Shown here piece by piece: positions 1-7,417 of a stretch of DNA of 15,678 nt. Made by a program: the position numbers and the translations under genes. Source of the DNA: Streptomyces sp. MMG1533 (GTDB lineage Bacteria; Actinomycetota; Actinomycetes; Streptomycetales; Streptomycetaceae); assembly GCF_001279775.1 (NCBI RefSeq), contig NZ_LGDG01000031.1, positions 1 through 15,678 of the forward strand, given 5' to 3'. Under the pieces are notes generated by a model, which searched no databases, was not told the origin of the DNA, and saw only the letters and a list, made by a program, of their open reading frames with translations. How positions within the stretch are numbered: the first letter of the stretch is position 1; each line of letters opens with the position of its first letter.

Positions 1-45
1 GGTCCGGAGCCGGACTTTCCTTGGGGTGCGGGCCGGGGCCTTCTC

Positions 46-118
46 GGGGGTGCAGGGCCGGAGCAGGGCCTTCTTTTGGGGGTGCAGGGCCGGAACAGGG
101 CCTTCTTTTGGGGGTGCA
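46..118. repeat. 32-bp tandem repeat, two full copies plus flanking partial copies
   Basis: Units at 46-77 and 78-109 are both 32 nt and differ at one base (GGAGCAGG versus GGAACAGG). Each begins GGGGGTGCAGGGCCGG and ends CCTTCTTTT. A degenerate copy precedes them (about 21-45), and the first nine bases of a further unit follow at 110-118. The CTTCTTTT stretch is unusual in such GC-rich DNA. The units abut directly, with no spacers. Confidence 0.85.
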
Positions 119-133
119 GGGGGCGAAGCCCCC
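119..133. terminator. GC hairpin with GAA loop, possible terminator
   Basis: GGGGGC (119-124), loop GAA, GCCCCC (128-133) forms a perfect 6-bp stem. There is no T-run on either side. Together with the next hairpin (143-157) it resembles the U-tract-free terminator hairpins of streptomycetes. No gene in the window ends here, so it would serve a gene lying to the left. Confidence 0.4.
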
Positions 134-134
134 G

Positions 135-230
135 CCGGGGTCCGGGGCGGAGCCCCGTGAGGGTGCCCTCTCATCAGGCCGAGTCGGGTGGGTGGGTGGG
201 AAAGGCCGGGGTCCGGGGCGGAGCCCCGTG
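135..230. repeat. 25-bp exact direct repeat, each copy carrying a hairpin
   Basis: An identical 25-base word lies at 135-159 and 206-230. It starts CCGGGGTCCGGGG and ends GGAGCCCCGTG. Each copy contains CGGGGC-GGA-GCCCCG, a 6-bp stem with a GGA loop. Similar 'GGGTCCGGGGCGGAGCCCC' words are familiar as dispersed intergenic repeats in Streptomyces. The 46 bases between the copies include a GGGT run (about 185-198). Confidence 0.8.
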
Positions 231-287
231 GCGGTCGTCCCGTCGCCCCGCACCGCCTCGGCCGAGGTTCACGTGACGAGCGTTACC

Positions 288-336
288 TGGACGTGCCTTC
301 GTACTCGCCGGTACGGTAAGTGAGCAAGCGCTTAGA
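288..336 (+). promoter_or_regulatory. Candidate promoter with TetR/KstR2-like operator for the dehydrogenase
   Basis: TGGACG (288-293) and TACGGT (312-317), separated by 18 bp, match a sigma-70-type promoter at 4/6 and TANNNT. Just downstream, AGCAAGCGCTTAGA (323-336) is a near palindrome around AAGCGCTT. It agrees with the KstR2-type consensus AnCAAGnnCTTGnT at 8 of 10 defined bases. TetR-family repressors of lipid and sterol catabolism commonly bind such sites. Its position between the -10 and the start codon at 366 suits repression. The match was made by eye, and no TetR gene lies in the window. Confidence 0.45.
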
Positions 337-365
337 CATGCCCGAGAGCAGTGGAGGTGGCGGCG

Positions 366-1523
366 GTGCGCCGTACGGTGTTCAACGAGGATCACGAGGC
401 GTTCCGGGAGACCCTGCGCGCCTTCATCGAGGCCGAGGTCGTTCCGGTCTACGACGAGTGGTTCGCGGCCGGCCAGGCGCCGCGCGACTTCTACTACAAG
501 CTCGCCGAGCTCGGCGTCTTCGGTATCCGCGTGGACGAGGAGTACGGCGGCGCCGGCATCGACTCGTACAAGTTCGAAGCCGTGATGTACGAGGAGACCG
601 CGCGCGCGGGCGTCCAGTTCGGCGGATCCGGTGTGCACGTGCTGCTCGGCCTGCCGTACATCAAGATGCTCGCCACCGACGAGCAGAAGAAGCGCTTCCT
701 GCCGAAGTTCGTCTCCGGCGAGGAGATGTGGGCCCTCGCGATGACCGAGCCGGGCACCGGTTCCGACCTCGCGGGCATGAAGACCACCGCCAAGCTGAGC
801 GAGGACGGCACGCACTACGTCCTCAACGGCTCCAAGACCTTCATCACCGGCGGCGTCCACGCCGACCGCGTGATCGTCTGCGCCCGCACCTCCGCGCCCA
901 CCGCCGAGGACCGCCGCTTCGGCATCTCCCTGTTCGCCGTGGACACCAAGTCCGAGGGCTACTCCATCGGCCGCAAGCTCGACAAGCTCGGCCTGAAGAC
1001 CTCCGACACCGCCGAGCTGGCGTTCGTCGACGTGAAGGTCCCGGTCGAGGACCTCCTCGGCGAGGAGAACAAGGGCTTCTACTACCTCGGCCACAACCTG
1101 GCCTCCGAGCGCTGGGGCATCGCCTTCGGCGCCTACGCCCAGGCCAAGGCCGCCGTCCGGTTCGCCAAGGAGTACGTCCAGGACCGCACGGTCTTCGGCA
1201 AGACGGTCGCCTCCTTCCAGAACACCAAGTTCGAGCTGGCCGCCTGCCAGGCCGAGGTGGACGCGGCCGAGGCCGTCGCCGACCGCGCGCTCGAGGCCCT
1301 CGACGCGGGCGAGCTGACCCCCGCCGAGGCCGCCAGCGCCAAGCTCTTCTGCACCGAGGTCGCGCACCGCGTGATCGACCGCTGCCTCCAGCTGCACGGC
1401 GGCTACGGCTTCATGAACGAGTACCCGATCGCCCGCCTGTACGCGGACAACCGCGTCAACCGCATCTACGGCGGCACCAGCGAGATCATGAAGTCGATCA
1501 TCGCGAAGGACATGGGTCTGTAA
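366..1523 (+). CDS. Acyl-CoA dehydrogenase (LCAD/IVD-like)
   Basis: This is an FAD enzyme that makes the alpha,beta double bond of an acyl-CoA in beta-oxidation or branched-chain catabolism. The 385 residues cover the whole family. The middle domain carries the FAD-binding stretch MTEPGTGSD and FITGG. The C-terminal helical domain carries the usual R..FGK and LQLHGGYGFMNEYP motifs and ends YGGTSEIMKSII. At the position of the MCAD catalytic Glu (YEGT) there is Gly369. The base is probably Glu248 in NLASERWG, as in long-chain and isovaleryl-CoA dehydrogenases. I chose GTG at 366 because GGAGG lies 8 nt upstream; a GTG at 351 in the same frame lacks a site. The thioesterase gene follows after 35 nt, so the two are probably co-transcribed. 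Acyl substrate not determinable. Confidence 0.93.
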   Translation: MRRTVFNEDHEAFRETLRAFIEAEVVPVYDEWFAAGQAPRDFYYKLAELGVFGIRVDEEYGGAGIDSYKFEAVMYEETARAGVQFGGSGVHVLLGLPYIKMLATDEQKKRFLPKFVSGEEMWALAMTEPGTGSDLAGMKTTAKLSEDGTHYVLNGSKTFITGGVHADRVIVCARTSAPTAEDRRFGISLFAVDTKSEGYSIGRKLDKLGLKTSDTAELAFVDVKVPVEDLLGEENKGFYYLGHNLASERWGIAFGAYAQAKAAVRFAKEYVQDRTVFGKTVASFQNTKFELAACQAEVDAAEAVADRALEALDAGELTPAEAASAKLFCTEVAHRVIDRCLQLHGGYGFMNEYPIARLYADNRVNRIYGGTSEIMKSIIAKDMGL

Positions 1524-1558
1524 GGTCCCGGAAATTACCGACCCGTAGAAATAACTGC

Positions 1559-2425
1559 ATGAGTCAGGCACTACAGGGTCTCCTCGATCTGCTCGACATC
1601 GAGCAGATCGAGGAGAACATCTTCCGCGGCCGGTCCCGGTCCGCCGTCGTCCCCCGCGTCTTCGGCGGGCAGGTCGCGGCCCAGGCACTCGTCGCCGCCG
1701 GGCGGACGGTCCCCGAGGACCGCCTCGCCCACTCCCTCCATGCGTACTTCCTGCGCCCCGGCGACCCCGGCGCGCCGATCGTCTACACGGTCGACCGCAT
1801 GAACGACGGCCGTTCCTTCACCGCACGCCGGGTCCTCGCCGTCCAGCACGGACAGCCGATCTTCGCCCTCTCCGCGTCCTTCCAGCGGCACGAGGAGGGC
1901 TTCGACCACCAGACCCCCATGCCGGCCTCCCCCGACCCCGCCACGCTCCCCACCTCCGAGGAGCGGCTGCGCGGCTACGACCACATCGCCCCCGAGGTCG
2001 TCGAGAAGTTCCTGGAGGCACGCGAGGCGATCGACCTGCGCTACGTCGACGAGCCGCCGTACGGAAAGTTCGGCGAGCCGCGCGAGCCGCACTCCCAGGT
2101 GTGGTTCCGCACCAACGGCAAACTCGCGGACGACCCCCTCCTCCACGTCGTCCTCGCCACGTACGTCTCCGACATGACGCTGCTCGACTCGGTCCTGCTC
2201 GCGCACGGCCGCGGCGGCTGGGCGGTCGGCGACGTCGTCGGGGCCTCCCTCGACCACGCGATGTGGTTCCACCGCCCGTTCCGCGCCGACGAATGGCTCC
2301 TCTACGACCAGGAGTCACCGTCGGCCCACGGCGGCCGCGGCCTCGGCCAGGCCCGCATCTACACCCAGGACGGGCAGCTCGCCATCTCGGTCATCCAGGA
2401 AGGCGTGGTCCGCGCCCCTCGGTGA
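1559..2425 (+). CDS. tesB: Acyl-CoA thioesterase II
   Basis: The enzyme hydrolyses acyl-CoA to free acid and CoA. The 288 residues match the double hot-dog TesB family (E. coli TesB is 286). Visible marks are VFGGQVAAQAL near residue 35, HSLHAYFLRPGD, DGRSFTARRV, ASLDHAMWFHRPFRADEWLL and the C-terminal VIQEGVVR. The E. coli catalytic trio Asp204, Thr228, Gln278 aligns with Asp205, Ser230 (a conservative change) and Gln280. The ATG at 1559 gives the family N-terminus MSQALQGLLDLLD, but no clear Shine-Dalgarno sequence precedes it. Translation may therefore depend on coupling to the dehydrogenase or on a leader. Co-transcription suggests a job in releasing acids or recycling CoA during beta-oxidation. 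Confidence 0.93.
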   Translation: MSQALQGLLDLLDIEQIEENIFRGRSRSAVVPRVFGGQVAAQALVAAGRTVPEDRLAHSLHAYFLRPGDPGAPIVYTVDRMNDGRSFTARRVLAVQHGQPIFALSASFQRHEEGFDHQTPMPASPDPATLPTSEERLRGYDHIAPEVVEKFLEAREAIDLRYVDEPPYGKFGEPREPHSQVWFRTNGKLADDPLLHVVLATYVSDMTLLDSVLLAHGRGGWAVGDVVGASLDHAMWFHRPFRADEWLLYDQESPSAHGGRGLGQARIYTQDGQLAISVIQEGVVRAPR

Positions 2426-2429
2426 CGGT

Positions 2430-2441
2430 TCCCCGCGGGGA
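2430..2441. terminator. Palindrome between convergent genes, possible bidirectional terminator
   Basis: TCCCCGCGGGGA is a perfect 12-bp palindrome in the 40-bp gap between the thioesterase stop (2425) and the stop of the convergent gene (2466). Location favours a terminator acting both ways. The very short loop it would leave and the missing T-run make this weak. Confidence 0.3.
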
Positions 2442-2465
2442 GGGGCCGGGGTATGCCACGAGCGC

Positions 2466-3254
2466 CTACGCCAGCCCCGCCTCCGCCAGCAGATACGCCG
2501 TCATCGGGTCGTAGTGGCGCGGGCTGACCACATGGTCGTCGAGCGGGACCGACACCTGGACCGTGCCCTCCGCCTCCGCGAGGAACAGCGCCGGGTCGTT
2601 GCAGTCGGCGTACCCGACGGAGTCCACGCCGTGTTGGCCGGCGTAGCCCGCCCAGCCGTGGTCGGCGACCACCAGGTCGGGCAGCGGGCGGCCCGCGCGC
2701 TCCAGGGCGGTGAGGATGGCCTTCATCGGCTCGCCGGAGTGGGTGTGCCACAGGGTGGCGCCGTGTTCCAGGACCGCCACGTCGGCGAACTGCATGACGT
2801 ACCCCTCGTCCGTCTGCAGCCCGTCCGGGATGACCACGATCTCGCAGCCCGCGGTGCGCAGGGCGGCCGCCGTGGCCCGGTGCACGTCGAGCAGGCCGCC
2901 CGGGTGGCCGGTCGCGAACAGCACCCGCTGCTGTCCGTCCGCCGCCTTGCGCAGCCGGCCCGCCAGGCGCTCCAGGCCGGCCACCGTCAGCTCGGGGTCG
3001 ATGGTGTCCTGGCCGTAGCGATACTCCGGGTCGTCGTTCACACCCACCCGCTCCGCCATCACCGCGAGCACGTCCTGCTCGTCGGTCCAGCGGTCGCCGA
3101 GCTCCAGGCCGAGCCAGAAGTTGCGGACGCCGTTGGCGAGCTGGCGGTAGTGGGAGAGGTTGTTCTCACGCGGGGTGGCGACGTCGCCCGCGATACGGGT
3201 CTTCACAAGGTGCTCGACGAGCTCGTCACGGCTGGGTGTCCCGGATATCGGCAT
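2466..3254 (-). CDS. Conserved actinobacterial protein, sometimes labelled phosphatase
   Basis: This 262-residue soluble protein has no signal peptide or membrane segment. I recognise it as a conserved streptomycete family that I recall being annotated 'phosphatase', but I see no classical phosphatase signature. It has many candidate metal or catalytic residues in conserved-looking blocks: FATGHPGGLLDVHR (114-126), LWHTHSGEPM (168-177), VVADHGWAGYA (195-205), YADCNDPALF (215-224) and PLDDHVVSPRHYDP (237-250). The N-terminal part contains TPRENNLSHYRQLANG. I chose ATG 3254 because GGGGGA precedes it closely. An in-frame ATG at 3263 (MGDMPISG) and a further upstream start are possible. It lies 84 nt downstream of the PucR gene on the same strand, so a shared transcript is possible. 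Function unknown. Confidence 0.8.
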   Translation of the reverse strand: MPISGTPSRDELVEHLVKTRIAGDVATPRENNLSHYRQLANGVRNFWLGLELGDRWTDEQDVLAVMAERVGVNDDPEYRYGQDTIDPELTVAGLERLAGRLRKAADGQQRVLFATGHPGGLLDVHRATAAALRTAGCEIVVIPDGLQTDEGYVMQFADVAVLEHGATLWHTHSGEPMKAILTALERAGRPLPDLVVADHGWAGYAGQHGVDSVGYADCNDPALFLAEAEGTVQVSVPLDDHVVSPRHYDPMTAYLLAEAGLA

Positions 3255-3306
3255 GTCCCCCATTGTGAGGCAGAGCCCTGGGCGAACACCCGTCGTCCCG
3301 CCCGCT

Positions 3307-3330
3307 GGGACGTGGGTCACGTGGTGTCCC
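3307..3330. repeat. Imperfect inverted repeat between regulator and conserved gene
   Basis: GGGAC (3307-3311) pairs with GTCCC (3326-3330). CGTG-GGT-CACG (3311-3321) nests inside on the left. It lies 9 nt past the regulator stop on the minus strand and 50 nt before the next start. It could be a weak terminator or an operator. The competing stems and lack of a T-run leave this open. Confidence 0.3.
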
Positions 3331-3338
3331 CAGGGTGG

Positions 3339-4796
3339 TCAGAGCCGCCGCAGGGCGAACCACAGCTCCATCCGTACGTCCGGGTCGTCCAGGTCCGTCT
3401 CCAGCAGCGCCGCGCACCGGGCGATGCGCTGCCGCACGGTGTTCCGGTGCACGGCCAGCGCCACCGCCGTACGGTCCCAACTGCCGTGCAGCGACAGCCA
3501 GGTGCGCAGCGTCTCGGCGAGCACCGGGGTCAGGGGTGCCAGCAGCGCCCGGGCGTGCGCCTCGGCCTCCTCCTCGGGGACCAGGTCGGCCAGGGCAGGG
3601 CGGGCCCCGTGGCGGACCAGCGGAGTGCGGGTGGCCCGGGCCCGGGCGAGCGCCCGTGCCGCCTGCCCGTCGGCGGACGCCCACTCGTCCGGGCCGACGG
3701 CGGCGCTGACGCCCAGCGTCCAGCCGGGCTGCGGCGCCGGTTCGCGATCGGCCGGCACCAGCACGCGTACGACGTCCCGCGCCAGGTCGACCAGCGGGGA
3801 GCCGAGCGCTGCGCCCAGCGCGGAGGCCGCCACCGCGTCGGGAGCGTGGCCCTCCGGCCGCGCGTGCACGACGAGCCACCGCCGGCCGCCGAGCAGCGGC
3901 GCGACCGACTCCGGCGCGGCGCCCAGCAGCAGCCGTACCAGCGCGGCGGACCGGGCCGCTCCCGTACCGCTCTGGTGCTCGCCGGTGAGGAGAGCGAGCA
4001 GCACGGCGGCGACGGAGGCGATGGTGTGGTCGCCGGGTTCGCGCTGCGGGGCCGCGACACCGAGCACGAAGCCCTGTCCGGCGCCGAGGGAGTAGGCGGC
4101 GAGACGGGTGCCGGCGACGGTGTCGGTGGCGGTGGTGGCGGAGGAGGCGCGCCCGGCGAGGACCCCCGCCAGCCCCGCCAGCGCCTCCCGCGCCTCGCCC
4201 CGCCGCTCCTCCCGCCCCGCCGCCGCGATCTGGGTCCCGTCCGGTCCGTACAGCACCGCCCGGCCGCCCACGTGCCGGGCGAGTTGCCGTAGGACGGACG
4301 GGACCGGGTCGGGGCGGGAGGCCGCTGCGGCCAGGCTCTGCTGGGCCTCCGTGACGCGGCGGAGTTCGGCCGTGCGGGCCTGGGCCATCAGCTGCCAGAC
4401 CGCGCGGGCCACACCCGAGAAGGTGGTCTGCGGCGGGACCTCCAGCAGGGGCAGCTCGTACGCCTCGCAGGCCGCGACCAGCGCCCGCGGCACCGTGTCG
4501 TGCACCGGCGCCACCCCGAAGCCGAGGGCCGCACCGCCCGCCGCGACGATCCGGGAGACGTAGTCGTCGAAGTACGTGCCGGAGCCGGCCGCCTCCGGGA
4601 TGTGCACCCCGGCGGTCAGCAGCAGCTCGCCGCCCAGCAGATACGGGTACGGGTCCGCCATCTCCGAGGTGTGCGCCCAGTGGATGACGATGTCCGGGTC
4701 GGCGGGCCCGGCGATCTGCCGCAGGGCGAGGTCCTCGCGGGCCAGCAGCGATGCCAGCGGTACCGGTGGGGTGGGAGGGACGGCGGGGTCCGGCAT
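3339..4796 (-). CDS. PucR-family transcriptional regulator
   Basis: This 485-residue DNA-binding regulator has the PucR layout. The N-terminal purine-catabolism-type ligand domain (about 10-130) includes WAHTSEMADPYPYLLGGELL and the ELPLLEVPPQTTFSGVARAV stretch. A middle GGDEF-like/PucR linker region follows (about 200-400). The C-terminal PucR helix-turn-helix (about 430-485) includes LHGSWDRTAVALAVHRNTVR and RIARCAALL. ATG 4796 is preferred because GGAGGG lies 10 nt upstream; a GTG at 4814 overlaps that site. Known PucR-type proteins control purine, polyamine, proline and GABA catabolism, often from a divergent position. This gene is divergent from a transporter-ureohydrolase-ThDP enzyme cluster, which it probably controls. 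The effector is not readable from the sequence. Confidence 0.93.
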   Translation of the reverse strand: MPDPAVPPTPPVPLASLLAREDLALRQIAGPADPDIVIHWAHTSEMADPYPYLLGGELLLTAGVHIPEAAGSGTYFDDYVSRIVAAGGAALGFGVAPVHDTVPRALVAACEAYELPLLEVPPQTTFSGVARAVWQLMAQARTAELRRVTEAQQSLAAAASRPDPVPSVLRQLARHVGGRAVLYGPDGTQIAAAGREERRGEAREALAGLAGVLAGRASSATTATDTVAGTRLAAYSLGAGQGFVLGVAAPQREPGDHTIASVAAVLLALLTGEHQSGTGAARSAALVRLLLGAAPESVAPLLGGRRWLVVHARPEGHAPDAVAASALGAALGSPLVDLARDVVRVLVPADREPAPQPGWTLGVSAAVGPDEWASADGQAARALARARATRTPLVRHGARPALADLVPEEEAEAHARALLAPLTPVLAETLRTWLSLHGSWDRTAVALAVHRNTVRQRIARCAALLETDLDDPDVRMELWFALRRL

Positions 4797-4918
4797 GATG
4801 GACGTTCCCTCCACTCGGAGCGGCGTGAATGGATGAAACGTACACTTCGCAGTCGCTTTCCGGCCACCTAGTGTCGGTGCTCGTCACCCGCAGGCGACAC
4901 CGAGTGAAGGAGGGCCCC
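4797..4918. promoter_or_regulatory. Divergent promoter/operator region, regulator versus transporter cluster
   Basis: These 122 bases separate two divergent starts. For the + strand, TTCGCA (4846-4851), a 17-bp spacer and TAGTGT (4869-4874) form a fair promoter. On the minus strand TACGTT fits TANNNT (complement of about 4836-4841) but lacks a good -35. An inverted repeat GTGTCG (4871-4876) - N18 - CGACAC (4895-4900) overlaps the proposed -10 and is a candidate site for the PucR protein. The region ends in AAGGAGGG, the ribosome binding site of the transporter. All are visual calls. Confidence 0.45.
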
Positions 4919-6379
4919 GTGGCCGTCGACTACGCAGTGATCGTCGTCTATCTGGCAGGCATGCTGGCCATGGGCTGGTGGGGGATGCGCCGCGCCAGGT
5001 CGAAGAGCGAGTTCCTGGTCGCCGGACGGCGGCTCGGACCCGCGATGTACTCCGGCACGATGGCCGCCATCGTCCTCGGCGGCGCGTCCACCATCGGCGG
5101 CGTGGGGCTGGGATACCAGTACGGCCTCTCGGGCGCCTGGATGGTCTTCACCATCGGCCTCGGACTTCTCGCCCTGTCCGTCTTCTTCTCCGCCCGCATC
5201 GCCCGCCTCAAGGTCTACACCGTCTCCGAGATGCTGGACCTTCGGTACGGCGGCCGGGCGGGCGTCATCTCCGGCGTGGTCATGTGGGCGTACACCCTGA
5301 TGCTCGCCGTCACCTCGACCATCGCGTACGCCACGATCTTCGACGTCCTCTTCGACATGAACCGCACGGTCGCGATCGTCCTCGGCGGTTCGATCGTCGT
5401 CGCGTACTCGACGCTCGGCGGCATGTGGTCGATCACGCTGACGGACATGGTGCAGTTCGTGGTGAAGACCATCGGCGTACTGCTCCTGCTCCTGCCCATC
5501 GCCGTCGTGAAGGCGGGCGGCTTCGGCGAGATGAAGGCGCAGCTCCCCACCGAGTACTTCGACCCGCTGGGCATCGGCGGCGAGACGATCTTCACGTACG
5601 TGCTGATCTACACGTTCGGCATGCTCATCGGCCAGGACATCTGGCAGCGCGTGTTCACCGCGCGCAGCGACACGACGGCGAAGTGGGGCGGCACGGTCGC
5701 GGGGACGTACTGTCTCGCGTACGCCCTCGCCGGTGCCGTGATCGGTACGGCCGCCAAGGTGCTCTACCCGAACCTGGCCAACGCGGACGACGCCTTCGCG
5801 ACGATCGTGAAGGACGAACTCCCGGTCGGCGTACGGGGGTTGGTGCTGGCCGCCGCACTCGCCGCGGTGATGTCGACGTCCTCCGGCGCGCTCATCGCCT
5901 GTGCGACCGTCGCCAACAACGACATCTGGTCGCGGCTGCGGGGAGCGGTGCGGGGGGCGGAGGACGCGCACGACGAGGTCCGGGGCAACCGCGCCTTCAT
6001 TCTCCTGATGGGCGTGGCGGTGATCTGTACCGCCATCGCGCTGAACAACGTCGTCGAGGCGCTGACCGTCGCCTACAACCTCCTCGTCGGCGGCCTCCTC
6101 GTCCCGATCCTCGGCGGGCTGCTGTGGAAGCGCGGCACCGTACAGGGCGCCCTCGCCTCCGTGACCGTCGGCGGCCTCGCGGTCATCGGCCTGATGGCGA
6201 CCTACGGCATCCTCGCCAACGAGCCCGTCTACTACGGCCTGTTGTCCTCCCTGGCCGCCTACCTCGTCGTCTCCCTGGCGACGAAGCCCACCGACGCGGC
6301 CGTCCTCGTGGCCTGGCGCGAGCGCCTCGCCGGGCAGGCCCCCGAACTCGCGTCCGAACCGGTTCCGGCTCCCCAGTAG
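4919..6379 (+). CDS. Sodium:solute symporter (SSS family)
   Basis: This integral membrane protein of 486 residues probably imports a small solute with Na+. It starts directly with a membrane segment (AVIVVYLAGMLAMGWWG) and has about 13 hydrophobic segments, the usual SSS count. Family marks are KSEFLVAGRRLG, the GGASTIGGVGLGYQYGLSG block, EMLDLRYG, and LAAVMSTSSGALIACATVAN, which holds the Ser/Thr residues of the conserved Na2 sodium site. GTG 4919 is chosen because AAGGAGGG ends 4 nt before it; an in-frame ATG at 4829 would add 30 hydrophilic residues and run through the promoter region. It is the first gene of the cluster with the ureohydrolase and ThDP enzyme. The cargo is inferred to be a guanidino compound or a relative, which sequence alone cannot show. 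Confidence 0.93.
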   Translation: MAVDYAVIVVYLAGMLAMGWWGMRRARSKSEFLVAGRRLGPAMYSGTMAAIVLGGASTIGGVGLGYQYGLSGAWMVFTIGLGLLALSVFFSARIARLKVYTVSEMLDLRYGGRAGVISGVVMWAYTLMLAVTSTIAYATIFDVLFDMNRTVAIVLGGSIVVAYSTLGGMWSITLTDMVQFVVKTIGVLLLLLPIAVVKAGGFGEMKAQLPTEYFDPLGIGGETIFTYVLIYTFGMLIGQDIWQRVFTARSDTTAKWGGTVAGTYCLAYALAGAVIGTAAKVLYPNLANADDAFATIVKDELPVGVRGLVLAAALAAVMSTSSGALIACATVANNDIWSRLRGAVRGAEDAHDEVRGNRAFILLMGVAVICTAIALNNVVEALTVAYNLLVGGLLVPILGGLLWKRGTVQGALASVTVGGLAVIGLMATYGILANEPVYYGLLSSLAAYLVVSLATKPTDAAVLVAWRERLAGQAPELASEPVPAPQ

Positions 6380-6436
6380 AGTCGTAAGAAGATGCAGTAC
6401 ATACGCGACGAAGCGTAGGAAAGAAGGCATGACCCC

Positions 6437-7417
6437 ATGAGCAGCAACGAGACGCCCCGCGGCCCCGTCGACTCGTCCCGCATCCCGCGGTACGCCGGTC
6501 CCGCGACCTTCGCCCGGCTGCCCCGCCTCGACGAGGTCGGCCGCACCGACGTCGCCGTGGTCGGGGTGCCGTTCGACTCGGGAGTCTCGTACCGGCCGGG
6601 CGCCCGCTTCGGCGGCAACGCGATCCGTGAGGCGTCCCGGTTGCTGCGGCCGTACAACCCGGCGCAGGACGCGTCCCCCTTCGCGCTGGCCCAGGTGGCG
6701 GACGGCGGCGACATCGCCGTGAACCCGTTCGACATCAACGAGGCCGTGGACACGATCGAGGCGGCGGCCGACGAGCTGCTCGGCACGGGCGCGCGTCTCA
6801 TGACCCTGGGCGGCGACCACACGATCGCGCTGCCGCTGCTGCGGTCGGTGGCGAAGAAGCACGGCCCGGTGGCGCTGCTGCACTTCGACGCGCACCTCGA
6901 CACCTGGGACACGTACTTCGGCGCGGAGTACACGCACGGCACCCCGTTCCGGCGGGCGGTGGAGGAGGGGATCCTCGACACGGAGGCGCTCTCCCACGTC
7001 GGCATCCGCGGCCCGCTGTACGGCAGGCAGGACCTGACCGACGACGAGAAGCTGGGTTTCGGCATCGTGACGTCGGCGGACGTGTACCGCCGGGGCGCCG
7101 ACGAGGTCGCGGACCAGCTGCGTCAGCGCATCGGCGACCGTCCCCTCTACATCTCCATCGACATCGACTGCCTGGACCCGGCGCACGCGCCCGGCACGGG
7201 GACCCCGGAGGCGGGCGGCATGACCTCCCGCGAACTCCTGGAGATCCTGCGGGGCCTGGCCGGGTGCAACCTGGTCTCGGCGGACGTCGTCGAGGTGGCC
7301 CCCGCGTACGATCACGCGGAGATCACGTCGGTGGCGGCATCCCACACGGCGTACGAACTGACCACGATCATGTCCCGTCGGATCGCCGAGGCGCGCAAGG
7401 AGAACGAGGGCAAGTGA
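6437..7417 (+). CDS. speB: Agmatinase/guanidinobutyrase-type ureohydrolase
   Basis: This binuclear-manganese hydrolase of the arginase/agmatinase family releases urea from a guanidino compound. All metal ligands are present in the 326 residues: His128 in GGDHT; Asp151, His153 and Asp155 in HFDAHLD; Asp242 and Asp244 in [19 protein letters not shown], with Glu258 closing that motif. The sequences [27 protein letters not shown] and [13 protein letters not shown] are typical of the agmatinase/guanidinobutyrase branch. The remembered P. aeruginosa GbuA sequence is similar in these blocks, including LLRPYN. The symbol is family-level; guanidinobutyrate is at least as likely a substrate as agmatine given the neighbours. 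ATG 6437 has GAAGG 9 nt upstream. It lies 57 nt after the transporter and overlaps the next gene by 4 nt, so translation is probably coupled. Confidence 0.92.
   Translation: MSSNETPRGPVDSSRIPRYAGPATFARLPRLDEVGRTDVAVVGVPFDSGVSYRPGARFGGNAIREASRLLRPYNPAQDASPFALAQVADGGDIAVNPFDINEAVDTIEAAADELLGTGARLMTLGGDHTIALPLLRSVAKKHGPVALLHFDAHLDTWDTYFGAEYTHGTPFRRAVEEGILDTEALSHVGIRGPLYGRQDLTDDEKLGFGIVTSADVYRRGADEVADQLRQRIGDRPLYISIDIDCLDPAHAPGTGTPEAGGMTSRELLEILRGLAGCNLVSADVVEVAPAYDHAEITSVAASHTAYELTTIMSRRIAEARKENEGK

Larger units (their letters stand above)
1..365. other. Non-coding region upstream of the acyl-CoA dehydrogenase
   Basis: I see no convincing gene here. The first 230 bases hold tandem and dispersed GC-rich repeats and small hairpins, listed separately, of the kind common between streptomycete genes and often found past the 3' end of a gene. 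An upstream gene outside the window may therefore end towards position 1. The last 80 bases look like the promoter and operator of the dehydrogenase. Short open frames exist on both strands, but they have no ribosome binding site and no recognisable protein. Confidence 0.7.

Noticed and set aside
46..118. Tandem repeats considered as a CRISPR array
   Set aside because: The units abut with no unique spacers, there are only two full copies, and no cas genes are present.
366..1523. The dehydrogenase considered inactive because the MCAD-type catalytic Glu is replaced by Gly369
   Set aside because: A Glu at the alternative site used by LCAD and IVD (Glu248) is present, so the enzyme is expected to be active.
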